25,583 nucleotides of DNA from a virus. The stretch spans positions 1 through 25,583 of the IMG/VR virus record IMGVR_UViG_3300030090_004242. One strand, written 5' to 3'. Shown one piece after another: positions 15,268 through 22,331 of this stretch; the first letter of the stretch is position 1; each line of letters begins with the position of its first letter. A model generated the notes under the pieces. The model was given only the letters and a program-made list of their open reading frames with translations, was not told the origin of the DNA and made no database searches. Position numbers and translations under genes: made by a program.

Positions 15268-16752
15268 TTAATAATATACCGTTCTGTTTTTTCTCATCAG
15301 TTTGATCTCGTCCTGATAATCGCTGTTGAGGCTCAAAAAACCGCCCTGTCTGAAACGCATCAATGCCATAGTCATGGAGTCAACATAGTCGTCATAATCA
15401 CCGTATGGGAAAGAAGCAGCTTCTTCGATAACTTCTTCTGCGAATGTTTCATCAGGAGCCCAAACCATGCCTGATTCGAATATTGGTGCAACACTGTTCA
15501 TTCTTGCGACCTTATCTTGTCCACGGCTTGGTGTGTATGCTGTTACAGGTATTCCCATCCTTCTAAGCTCATGAGTTAAAGGAGTTCCTGATGCTTTAGC
15601 CTCTATCAAAATACAATCTGGCTCCCAGTATTTGTACTCTTCCCAAGCTACTTTCTTCAACTCTGGGAAATCAACGCGCATACGCTTTGCATCCAATAAA
15701 ATAATATTTTGTGAACCATCGTCTTCGTTCTCAAAGACAGCCCATGTTGTGATTGCAGAGTAATCTGCTGTTTCTTTTTTAGAAAACGCAGTATCGTAAC
15801 TTTGAATGATGTAATTATATGGCGGTACTGCTTCTTCATGCCATTTGTTCCACCACTCTCTTTTAACAATAGATCCTTCTTCTGCTGTTGGGTTCTGCAT
15901 CCACTGTGCGTTCCACTTAGATATTGGCAGTGATGCTTTCACGCTCAAAAGCTCTTCTTTTTTCCAGAATCCGCCCCATAATGGCGTGTCTGACTCAGGC
16001 ATTATCGCAGGAAACTCAATCATCTCCCATTGATCTGCGTGTTCATCTGCTTGTTTTTTTAAAAGATTGCCGACCAAATCTTTTGTGCTCCATCTAGTCA
16101 TTACGATAATGATTGTTCCACCGGGTTGTAAACGCTGTCTTGGTCCTGATGTGTACCAATCGTAGGCAGACTCTAAGGCTTTTGGCGACAAAGCATCTTG
16201 CTCTGAATGTGGGTCATCAATAATCAATAAATCCGCACCACGACCTGTTATCGCACCACCAACACCAGCATAAAACGATTCACCTTCTTGATTGGTTGTC
16301 CATCGTCCAGCAGATTTATTGTCCGCTTGTAATTGTAGCTCTGGGAAAATATGTTGAAATTCTTGGCTGTCAATCAGGTTTCTTACTTTACGACCAAACC
16401 TCACAGCTAACTCTGCGGTATGTGTACATTGGATAATTTTTAGATGACCATTTAGCCCCATCATCCATGCTGGAAAGTATGTTGATGCAAACTCTGACTT
16501 TGTATGTCTTGGAGGCAAGCATACGATCAACCTTTTCAATTCACCTGTGGCAATTCTATTAAATTTTTCCGCAATTATTTTGTGATGCCTTCCTTCTATA
16601 AAACCGCCCCACATGTGTTTCACAAAACTCAAAAAATCTGTTTTGCATTTTTCTTGTGCGTCCATCTGCTCATATCTTGATAGAAGAGCAATCGCTTCGC
16701 TTTTATCTTGTTCAGATAAGATATCGAGATCTTTTATGGTTACATTTTCCAT
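15268..16752 (-). CDS. terL: Terminase large subunit, DNA packaging ATPase/nuclease
   Basis: The 494-residue protein has the full set of large-terminase motifs. The N-terminal ATPase carries the Walker A-like LPPRHTKSE at residues 79-87, Walker B LLIIDDP at 175-181 and the coupling motif MTRWS at 218-222. The C-terminal RNase-H-like nuclease carries SYDTAF with Asp320, ILIEAKASG with Glu384, and a GDYDDYVDSM segment with the final acidic residues near 452-458. It cuts concatemeric DNA and drives it into the procapsid through the portal. It is the first gene of the head operon, 106 bases after a gene for a membrane protein. No small terminase is recognisable beside it. The ATG lacks a clear ribosome site. 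Confidence 0.97.
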   Translation of the reverse strand: MENVTIKDLDILSEQDKSEAIALLSRYEQMDAQEKCKTDFLSFVKHMWGGFIEGRHHKIIAEKFNRIATGELKRLIVCLPPRHTKSEFASTYFPAWMMGLNGHLKIIQCTHTAELAVRFGRKVRNLIDSQEFQHIFPELQLQADNKSAGRWTTNQEGESFYAGVGGAITGRGADLLIIDDPHSEQDALSPKALESAYDWYTSGPRQRLQPGGTIIIVMTRWSTKDLVGNLLKKQADEHADQWEMIEFPAIMPESDTPLWGGFWKKEELLSVKASLPISKWNAQWMQNPTAEEGSIVKREWWNKWHEEAVPPYNYIIQSYDTAFSKKETADYSAITTWAVFENEDDGSQNIILLDAKRMRVDFPELKKVAWEEYKYWEPDCILIEAKASGTPLTHELRRMGIPVTAYTPSRGQDKVARMNSVAPIFESGMVWAPDETFAEEVIEEAASFPYGDYDDYVDSMTMALMRFRQGGFLSLNSDYQDEIKLMRKNRTVYY

Positions 16753-16758
16753 ATCAGC

Positions 16759-16804
16759 GAGCTGGATAGCAAGGTAGTGACATATTGGTGATTCTATCCA
16801 GCTC
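16759..16804. repeat. 11-bp perfect inverted repeat upstream of the terminase gene
   Basis: GAGCTGGATAG at 16759-16769 is repeated in inverted form as CTATCCAGCTC at 16794-16804, with a 24-base spacer. It lies in the only intergenic gap near the terminase, just before the start codon. It could form a stem in the transcript leader or be a binding site for a dimeric protein, for example in packaging initiation. Confidence 0.7.
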
Positions 16805-16808
16805 TAAA

Positions 16809-16823
16809 TGTCGTATAACGACA
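16809..16823. repeat. Short inverted repeat beside the terminase leader
   Basis: TGTCGT and ACGACA pair across a three-base centre (ATA on the plus strand). It sits four bases beyond the longer inverted repeat. On the minus strand only a short T-rich run (TTTAG) follows, so terminator activity is unlikely to be strong. Confidence 0.5.
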
Positions 16824-16858
16824 CCTAGATAAAGTATAGAGGATTTTAGAGAACACAT

Positions 16859-17299
16859 TTACCTTTTTACCAAGCTACCACCGAAATACATGCCGATGAT
16901 TGCAGAAACTAAATTTGTGTCTAATTGTGTAATAACTAAACCTTGAAAAGTGACCCATTCAAATACTTCTCTACCTTCTCTAAAAAACATAAAACCGGGT
17001 AGCCAATTTGTATACCCAACTGTCACATCGACAGTTGGATAGAATACAGCCACAAGTTTTGGCAATAAAACGATTGCAAATATCGCAGTCAGGGCAATAA
17101 TCCTTCTTGTCCAAGCAAAACCTTTGTCTTTTAATCCATGATCGAGAGATTGTTTTTTTGCTTTCATTTCAAACTCGCCTCTGGTAATCAACAATTTTTG
17201 CTCCTCAGCTTTTGCTTTTCTGCTTTGTGACCAGATACTAAGAAGACTACTCAATAGAGTAGATCCGAGCATTGTGATAATCTCGAAGGGAAAGCCCAT
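16859..17299 (-). CDS. Three-segment membrane protein, candidate holin
   Basis: The 146-residue protein shows three hydrophobic segments: about residues 6-24 (ITMLGSTLLSSLLSIW), 66-87 (IIALTAIFAIVLLPKLVAVF) and 117-140 (TFQGLVITQLDTNLVSAIIG). Between the first and second is a charged coiled-coil linker. This matches the layout of the three-segment holin family of phages and gene transfer agents. It is the second of two holin-like genes just upstream of the terminase and the last before the packaging module. No endolysin is seen nearby, so the lysis role rests on topology and position. An unrelated membrane protein of the phage is the alternative. Confidence 0.72.
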   Translation of the reverse strand: MGFPFEIITMLGSTLLSSLLSIWSQSRKAKAEEQKLLITRGEFEMKAKKQSLDHGLKDKGFAWTRRIIALTAIFAIVLLPKLVAVFYPTVDVTVGYTNWLPGFMFFREGREVFEWVTFQGLVITQLDTNLVSAIIGMYFGGSLVKR

Positions 17300-17310
17300 A
17301 AATTTAAGCC

Positions 17311-17475
17311 TTACTTGTCCTTTGGTTTGACTGCGACAGTTATGTAGGCTTCGTTTTCGTCATCTGTTGACTTATCATCTGCTACATAAGTACCATCTTC
17401 ATTTCTAGCTCTGACTTTTTTTGCTTCATAACCTAGAAATGTAATCTTAAACCAATCTGTCAATCCATATTTCAT
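17311..17475 (-). CDS. 54-residue protein between the two holin-like genes
   Basis: The frame runs from an ATG at 17475 to a TAA at 17311. AAGGAG at 17487-17482 lies six bases before the start and overlaps the stop codon of the upstream holin-like gene, so it is a well-supported small gene. The protein begins MKYGLTDWFKITFLGYEAKK, has a charged middle (DDKSTDDENEA) and ends with a short strand (YITVAVKPKDK). No membrane segment or known domain is visible. Its position between two holin candidates suggests a lysis- or morphogenesis-related role, which is inference only. Confidence 0.75.
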   Translation of the reverse strand: MKYGLTDWFKITFLGYEAKKVRARNEDGTYVADDKSTDDENEAYITVAVKPKDK

Positions 17476-17485
17476 AACTTACTCC

Positions 17486-17869
17486 TTATTCTTTAGCGTC
17501 TTTTTTATGTGTGCCTGCATACAATCCGAACCAAGCTGCCCCACTACCAACAACAATAGAGATCAAGCCTGATTGTTCGAAGGTTGGGTCTGGCAAATCC
17601 ATAAACCACATGACAGTGTAATACAAAAGATACATATATATACCAAGAAACGCTCTTGGGATTATCCTCCATGCATCGACTGCTTCTGCTACAAATATAA
17701 ACTTTTGATATGGGTTGTCGTTTTTCTCGTCTTCGAGCTCTCTTATTCGATCTTTTAATTCTGATTTTTCTTGAAGCAAAGCCATAAATTTGTTGAGGTC
17801 GATCTCGACTTCGTTTCGGCTGAGGTCGCCACCAAATCTAGGACTTCCGTAATGCTCTTCTTCACTCAT
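17486..17869 (-). CDS. Two-segment membrane protein with coiled coil, candidate holin
   Basis: The 127-residue protein starts MSEEEHYGSPRFGGDLSRNE, followed by a coiled coil at about 24-50 (FMALLQEKSELKDRIRELED). Two membrane segments follow: residues 72-92 (FLGIYMYLLYYTVMWFM) and 98-120 (SGLISIVVGSGAAWFGLYAG). The PDPTFEQSGLISIVVGSGAAWFGLY arrangement recalls holin-like or membrane proteins of marine myoviruses and podoviruses. The C-terminus KKDAKE is basic, as expected on the cytoplasmic side. It lies downstream of the DUF5872-like gene and upstream of the 54-residue gene. A holin or antiholin call is moderate: topology fits, but no lysis enzyme is adjacent. Confidence 0.75.
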   Translation of the reverse strand: MSEEEHYGSPRFGGDLSRNEVEIDLNKFMALLQEKSELKDRIRELEDEKNDNPYQKFIFVAEAVDAWRIIPRAFLGIYMYLLYYTVMWFMDLPDPTFEQSGLISIVVGSGAAWFGLYAGTHKKDAKE

Positions 17870-17874
17870 TTTTT

Positions 17875-18117
17875 TTACCTTTTTTTACCTTTGTGCAAAC
17901 CATGTCGTGCGTGTTGCTTGCCTTTTTTGGTTGCTGCTCTTTTCTTTCTGTTTGCTGATGCTAATTTTTTTCTGCCTTTTGCAGTAGATTTAAGTTTTTT
18001 TATGGTCTTCGCTGGCGCATAAACCTCACCAGTTTCAGATGATTTTTTACCACTAGGTGTACGCCATTTCTGTTTTGTCCAGCGCTTCAGTGATCTTTGT
18101 GATTTTTTCAAAGCCAT
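17875..18117 (-). CDS. Very basic DUF5872-like protein
   Basis: The 80-residue protein is almost all Lys/Arg with small residues: LKKSQRSLKRWTKQKWRTPS, GKKSSETGEVYAPAKTIKKL, ANRKKRAATKKGKQHARHGL, and a final HKGKKR. The W-T-x-Q-K-W-R-T-P-S-G-K-K-S motif resembles DUF5872, a small basic domain found in phages, bacteria and some algal viruses. Its role is unknown; binding nucleic acid is plausible from the charge and the Trp/Arg motif. It is the last of the basic-protein cluster, directly upstream of the first holin-like gene, with only five bases between. Confidence 0.78.
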   Translation of the reverse strand: MALKKSQRSLKRWTKQKWRTPSGKKSSETGEVYAPAKTIKKLKSTAKGRKKLASANRKKRAATKKGKQHARHGLHKGKKR

Positions 18118-18119
18118 AA

Positions 18120-18794
18120 CTATTCCTCATATAGATTATCAAATGTGATAGATGGGTCAAGGTAGCTTTCATGCTGTTCGGCTGAATGTTTCCATTGAGA
18201 TGGTTTAAAATCAGGCGCTCCTTCGCCTGTGACCCAAAGAGCAGGACTTGTGGCTCTGACCCTATTATTTGGCAAAGCAACTAAATTACCACGCAACTCG
18301 CAGTCTTCAGTGATGTACAAGACATGTGACTGTTTGTGTTGTGCTGAATCATCTGCAATATCAGAATTTGTATAATCGACTGTAAATAAATATTGTCCAG
18401 TGTAAAACTCGCCATCTATTTTGCAAAGCCATGGTGAAGAGCTGACTCTATCCAATACGACTACCGCATGATCTCTTGACTCGCAATCCCAAGGCTGTGC
18501 AATGTGATCTTGCATGGGCTCTGGGAAATCTTCCATAGGAATATCAGCAACCATGGCTTGTATCGGTAATCTTGCCCACATTGCTCCACCATGTACATTT
18601 GGCTCATCGTTGTCCTCACAATCAGACTCACATCCTGTAAAGACTACATGAAAACTTAGTGAACGATCTGGAACAGTATTTACTGCTATAGCCAATGCGT
18701 GAAGATACTCATCATGATATGATTCATGGTTATGAGTAAACTCTCTTCTGACCCAACACTTGAAGTGTGGGATGTTGCTAATCAAATATGCCAC
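18120..18794 (-). CDS. Conserved-looking phage protein of unknown function
   Basis: The frame begins at a GTG at 18794; AGGTAG lies just before it. The 224-residue protein begins MAYLISNIPHFKCWVRREFT, then HDEYLHALAIAVNTVPDRSL, VHGGAMWARLPIQAMVADIP, AQPWDCESRDHAVVVLDRVS, GEFYTGQYLFTVDYTNSDIA and GNLVALPNNRVRATSPALWV. I have a recollection of this pattern in marine phage proteins, always without function. It is soluble and rich in His, Cys, Asp and Trp, with strand-helix alternation. There is no signal peptide. It is the only non-basic, sizeable gene among the basic-protein cluster. Function is unknown, with no safe guess. Confidence 0.78.
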   Translation of the reverse strand: MAYLISNIPHFKCWVRREFTHNHESYHDEYLHALAIAVNTVPDRSLSFHVVFTGCESDCEDNDEPNVHGGAMWARLPIQAMVADIPMEDFPEPMQDHIAQPWDCESRDHAVVVLDRVSSSPWLCKIDGEFYTGQYLFTVDYTNSDIADDSAQHKQSHVLYITEDCELRGNLVALPNNRVRATSPALWVTGEGAPDFKPSQWKHSAEQHESYLDPSITFDNLYEE

Positions 18795-18809
18795 TACCTG
18801 TTAAAAAAA

Positions 18810-18986
18810 TTATCTTTTTTTGTTTCTTTTCATCATGGATCCGCCTTTAGACTTTTTCATGATTCTTCCACCTTTAGACTTTTTCATGATTCTACCGCCT
18901 TTAGACTTTTTCATGATTCTTCCGCCTTTAGACTTTTTCGCACCACCACGCTTAATCGTTGGGATTTTTATTCTCATGTTTTTCAT
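18810..18986 (-). CDS. 58-residue basic protein built from a 9-residue repeat
   Basis: The frame starts at an ATG at 18986 and stops at TAA (18810-18812). After MKNMRIKIPTIKRGGA, the unit KKSKGGRIM occurs three times in a row and a fourth copy reads KKSKGGSMM. The end is KRNKKR. The whole protein is positively charged, with no membrane segment. The repeat is a 27-bp DNA repeat that keeps frame, and each unit contains an in-frame ATG. It sits 17 bases after the 110-residue basic gene and 15 bases before the GTG of the 224-residue gene, on the same strand. No family is recognised; DNA or RNA compaction is the likeliest role by charge. Confidence 0.72.
   Translation of the reverse strand: MKNMRIKIPTIKRGGAKKSKGGRIMKKSKGGRIMKKSKGGRIMKKSKGGSMMKRNKKR
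18841..18948 (-). repeat. 27-bp tandem repeat, three full copies and a partial fourth
   Basis: On the plus strand ccgcctttagactttttcat followed by gattctt repeats at 18841-18867, 18868-18894 and 18895-18921, with single-base changes at the third position of the first codon and at the last base. A fourth copy diverges after 18940. The unit length is a multiple of three, so it encodes the repeat KKSKGGRIM in frame. Confidence 0.92.
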
Positions 18987-19003
18987 AACTTCTCGATTAT
19001 AGA

Positions 19004-19336
19004 TTAGTTTCTATATCCACCACCAGCTTTTTTATACGCTTTTGCAAGCATTTGCGCTTTTCTTGCAGACCATTGCCCAGCTTTACCGCCTTTTGTTCCA
19101 GCTTTAATCTTGTTAAATAACCTCTTACGCATGGTCGGCTTGGTGTAGTTTCCAGCTTTGTTTACTGTGGACTTGCTCTTTGTTTTCCTTTTTGTTGCGC
19201 TACCGCCTTTTTTTAACTTAATTGATTGTAAAGTTTTCGCTTGTTTGGCGTGTGTTTTGCTGGCTTTCTTCAAACCTTTTACAACTTTTTTTAGTTTAGC
19301 TTTGGTCTTGTTGCTTTTAATTGTTCTTTTTCGCAT
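19004..19336 (-). CDS. Basic 110-residue phage protein
   Basis: I place the start at the ATG at 19336, because AGAGGA (19348-19343) lies six bases upstream; an earlier in-frame ATG at 19357 has no ribosome site. The protein is rich in Lys: MRKRTIKSNKTKAKLKKVVK, HAKQAKTLQSIKLKKGGSAT, then KSTVNKAGNYTKPTMRKRLF, NKIKAGTKGGKAGQWSARKA, QMLAKAYKKAGGGYRN. The VNKAGNYTKP, GQWSARKAQMLAKAYKKAGGGY segment is a pattern I know from small marine phage proteins. It overlaps no gene with the later start, and lies 14 bases after the 101-residue basic gene. The C-terminal half looks like a compact helical nucleic-acid binder; the N-terminal half is a disordered basic tail. Confidence 0.8.
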   Translation of the reverse strand: MRKRTIKSNKTKAKLKKVVKGLKKASKTHAKQAKTLQSIKLKKGGSATKRKTKSKSTVNKAGNYTKPTMRKRLFNKIKAGTKGGKAGQWSARKAQMLAKAYKKAGGGYRN

Positions 19337-19350
19337 ATTCAATCCTCTGT

Positions 19351-19656
19351 TTACCATTTTTCACGATTTGCCCAGTAAGCTGCTGACATCTTGCCTCTTT
19401 TGATATTTTTGGCATGTCTTGCTTTGAAAGATTTTCTTCTTGCTTTTTGTTTCTTTGACTCACCTTTTTTCGGTTTGCCTGCTGTTTTTACGCCCTGCTG
19501 ACCAAATCTTATGGTTTTTATTTTGTCGCCTTCTTTTGCAACAACTACATGAGATTTGGTTGGATGCTTGGGTGTGCGCTTAGGTTTGTTGTAACCACTG
19601 ACACCAACTCTAGCTAGTCTTGGATCTTTTTTGCTTTTTCTTTTTTTTGTTGCCAC
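19351..19656 (-). CDS. Basic DUF6321-like phage protein
   Basis: The 101-residue protein reads MATKKRKSKKDPRLARVGVS, GYNKPKRTPKHPTKSHVVVA, KEGDKIKTIRFGQQGVKTAG, then KARRKSFKARHAKNIKRGKM and SAAYWANREKW. The order V-G-V-S-G-x-N-K-P-K-R-T-P and the end RGKMSAAYWAN correspond to the phage family I recall as DUF6321. The start is GTG, with no good ribosome site, so the N-terminus could be a few residues different. The core is a conserved motif rather than a simple repeat, so it likely folds. Function is not known; DNA binding is suggested by charge only. It is the first of the basic group and follows the coiled-coil membrane protein by nine bases. Confidence 0.8.
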   Translation of the reverse strand: MATKKRKSKKDPRLARVGVSGYNKPKRTPKHPTKSHVVVAKEGDKIKTIRFGQQGVKTAGKPKKGESKKQKARRKSFKARHAKNIKRGKMSAAYWANREKW

Positions 19657-19665
19657 AGATCAATA

Positions 19666-20031
19666 TTAGTTTGCTAGTGGATTGTCATTTTTATTTTTTA
19701 AGCTCTGCACATCATCATACATAGAGTCAATACTTGAGTTAATACCTGCGATGCTTGTTTGGATTGCAACAATGTCATTTTTGATTGGACTTAAATCCTG
19801 TGTTTCGACATTTAAAGATTTGATTTGCTCACCAACTGCAACAACATTCTTGTCGAGTGCTGTAACTTGATCTGCCAAAGCATCTATTTCATTAATATAA
19901 CGAGTCATTTTTGACTCAAGGTTTTCTATACGGTTTACATAAGTTGCGCCTGTATAACCGAATCCAGCCAATGTTGAAACTATCCCAGCTAAAGCAATGA
20001 GCTGTGTTGTTTTATTTTGGAACCAATCCAT
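19666..20031 (-). CDS. N-terminally anchored coiled-coil protein
   Basis: The start is the ATG at 20031, five bases after an AGGAG site; a GTG two codons earlier also keeps frame. The protein has 121 residues with one membrane segment near the N-terminus (TQLIALAGIVSTLAGFGYTG), then a coiled coil (YVNRIENLESKMTRYINEID, ALADQVTALDKNVVAVGEQI, SIAGINSSIDSMYDDVQSLK). This is the topology of an inner-membrane spanin subunit, but length, the lack of a charged second half and the lack of an overlapping outer subunit leave that open. It stands between the 763-residue exported protein and the basic-protein cluster. Confidence 0.8.
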   Translation of the reverse strand: MDWFQNKTTQLIALAGIVSTLAGFGYTGATYVNRIENLESKMTRYINEIDALADQVTALDKNVVAVGEQIKSLNVETQDLSPIKNDIVAIQTSIAGINSSIDSMYDDVQSLKNKNDNPLAN

Positions 20032-20039
20032 ATTCACTC

Positions 20040-22331
20040 CTATAAATTTGGTTGCATGTTTATCAAGCCATTCATATCATTCAAGCTCTTACCGTACAAA
20101 CCGACAAAAGCGCTGTTGTTGTCTGGCAATAATACATTAGCATAAATATCTTTTGGTTCATACCAAGTGTCTTGCTCAGGTATGCTTGTCTGAAGATAGC
20201 CATCAAAGCCTTGCACAAAGCCCATGTATGCAATTAATTGTGTTTCGTCTGCATACTCACCAGTTTCTTGTTGCTGTTGTTCTAGCTCTTCTTTTTGTTC
20301 TTGCATGTTTTGTGCAACGATTTGTTCTGCTATTACATCTGCATCTGACTGTCCTGATGTATCGCTACCGCTTATACTATTGTCAATGCTGTTGTCAGAC
20401 CCACTTCCTGTGTTGCTGGAAACGCTACTGTTCGTATTTGCCACTGTGGTAGTTGTGGAAGATCCACCATCTGTTGTTGCTTGCGTGTCTGTTGCGCCAC
20501 CGATTGCTGTGTTTTGCGAAACCATTGTACTTCCAACACTGCTGTCGGCACTAAACGAACTAAGCACTTGTTGAGTCTGCATTGCAGAACTTGCAACTTG
20601 AGCTGAGATGCTAGGCGAATTACTGGTGCTTATACCGCCTCCTGATGCTGAACTAGCTACTGCTGTGCTAGTGGGGTTAGAAACGCCACCAGAAGCCACA
20701 GAAGACGCGTAGGAGCCTCCTGATGAAATAGATGTACCAGTAGACTGCGCAGAGGTTCCAGCAGTTGTACCGCTTACGCTGTTGCTCGCTGCCCTAATTG
20801 TGTTAGCAACGACATTTAATTGTTCTGCTCTTTTGTTGCTTTTCTTCTCTTCATCCTGCGCGACAACAAGCTCGACAGTTTCTTCTCTGTCTTGGCTCTC
20901 TTCTTCAACTGTCTCCGAATCCTCCAAGTCTCCATCTTCAGCAACAGACAAATCAGCAAGTTCTTCGAGTATTTCTTCTGTTTCTTCTTCAAACCATTCC
21001 TCCAGTTCTTCTATGGTTTCAAACTCTAAATATTCTATTGTTTCTTCATCAATAAAATTTTCTATCAATTCTTCATGTTCAAAATGATCCATTAAAACAT
21101 CATCAAGTAAAGGCAAGTCATGATTTGTTTGTCTAAACTCATCTACGATCAAAATTTCTTCATATATCTCTTCGATATATAATTCTTCTTCGATATAACT
21201 TAATGTAATTAGCTCTTGTTCTGGTGTTAAATCAAATTCTTCAATGTAAGGATCGAAATATTCTTCTTCAAAGAATAGTGTTTCTTCAAAATATAACTCT
21301 TCTTCATAAAAATCTATCCCTTGTAGCTCAGTAATATATACAGGGTCCTCTTCAAAGAAATAAATTTCTTCTTCATAGGGATCATAATATCCATACTGAT
21401 CTTCTTCAAAGCTGTCATAGCCGAACATGTCTTCTTGGTAATAGGAATCTTCGACAAAAGTTTCGACCATATATCCAGCACAAGCTGGCGAATACTGCGA
21501 GTCCAAAGCACACTCATAATCAAACAAGTCATCCCAATAGTTAGGACATTGAGTAGAATACAATCCATCTAAATCACACTGTTGAGTTAAAAAAGCTGCT
21601 TGATAGCCAGTACATGCGGTATCGTTTAGAGGATTGCTACAATCCAATCCGTTTCCAGAGCCTACGCCATACAAACTACCACCGTTTTCGAGCAAAGTAT
21701 TCGAAGCAGATGCGTTCCAAGTTGCATTTACACATGTTCCAGTCGCATTTGTTGTTCCTTTGCCACATTGATCGTAAAACAAATATGTGTAAAGTTCATC
21801 CGATGCACCTTGTTCGCCAATCAATACATCGTGATTGATGATGTTCAAGGCGCCATATCTAAACTCAAAACTGTCATCTGACTTCCAAAGTATGACTTCA
21901 AACGAATTGTCAGTATTGCCTCGATTATATTCTCGTAGGTTATACCAACCAAAAACAGATTTGTCGGTAAAATTTTTGGCGAGAACTTTTGAGCCATTGT
22001 CTCGTATTAAATCAGTCCAGAAAGGATATAGGGTATATGTAATCTCAGGCAAAGGATCAGGTGTGTAGTCATTACAATAACTTCCTGACGACCCAAAGTG
22101 TAAACAGCCATTGGTTGCCATTCGAGCAGATGTAAAATCTTCACCATAAAATGTAAATGTAAAATCTAAATTAAACGCAGACGATACTTGGTCATCGCCA
22201 ACGCCCATATTGGTCGTGTTACTTTCGCTCGTTAAATCAATTAAAGATTGATTCGCCTCATAGATATAACCTGCATTGACTGTAGGTACAAATAATAATG
22301 CAAATAGACTAACTGCCCTTATCAAACTCAC
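20040..22331 (-). CDS. Large exported mosaic protein with Cys repeats, acidic and Ser/Gly/Thr-rich blocks
   Basis: The start is a GTG at 22331, overlapping the C-terminus of the exported 373-residue gene by 23 bases. Residues 1-20 (MSLIRAVSLFALLFVPTVNA) are a Sec signal peptide. Residues 21-185 form a beta-rich domain with FTFTFYGEDFTSARMATNGC and SFEVILWKSDDSFEFRYGAL, reminiscent of NIDO-type and related surface domains. Residues 231-290 carry three units of about 21 residues with the pattern C-x8/9-C-x-G/N-Y (NPLNDTACTGYQAAFLTQQC, DGLYSTQCPNYWDDLF). Residues 293-490 are very rich in Glu, Asp, Tyr and Phe. Residues 512-690 are Ser/Thr/Gly low complexity. The last 70 residues look ordered (LIAYMGFVQGFDGYLQTSIP). 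No enzyme motif is seen. An exported surface or periplasmic role is inferred from the signal peptide. Confidence 0.82.
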   Translation of the reverse strand: MSLIRAVSLFALLFVPTVNAGYIYEANQSLIDLTSESNTTNMGVGDDQVSSAFNLDFTFTFYGEDFTSARMATNGCLHFGSSGSYCNDYTPDPLPEITYTLYPFWTDLIRDNGSKVLAKNFTDKSVFGWYNLREYNRGNTDNSFEVILWKSDDSFEFRYGALNIINHDVLIGEQGASDELYTYLFYDQCGKGTTNATGTCVNATWNASASNTLLENGGSLYGVGSGNGLDCSNPLNDTACTGYQAAFLTQQCDLDGLYSTQCPNYWDDLFDYECALDSQYSPACAGYMVETFVEDSYYQEDMFGYDSFEEDQYGYYDPYEEEIYFFEEDPVYITELQGIDFYEEELYFEETLFFEEEYFDPYIEEFDLTPEQELITLSYIEEELYIEEIYEEILIVDEFRQTNHDLPLLDDVLMDHFEHEELIENFIDEETIEYLEFETIEELEEWFEEETEEILEELADLSVAEDGDLEDSETVEEESQDREETVELVVAQDEEKKSNKRAEQLNVVANTIRAASNSVSGTTAGTSAQSTGTSISSGGSYASSVASGGVSNPTSTAVASSASGGGISTSNSPSISAQVASSAMQTQQVLSSFSADSSVGSTMVSQNTAIGGATDTQATTDGGSSTTTTVANTNSSVSSNTGSGSDNSIDNSISGSDTSGQSDADVIAEQIVAQNMQEQKEELEQQQQETGEYADETQLIAYMGFVQGFDGYLQTSIPEQDTWYEPKDIYANVLLPDNNSAFVGLYGKSLNDMNGLINMQPNL

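Noticed and set aside
19004-19357. Earlier start at 19357 for the 110-residue basic protein
   Set aside because: The ATG lacks a ribosome site, while AGAGGA sits six bases before the ATG at 19336.
20782-21087. Plus-strand Ser-rich open frame opposite the acidic block
   Set aside because: Glu codons GAA/GAG read as TTC/CTC and shifted frames give Ser-rich text; no start signal or plus-strand neighbours support it.
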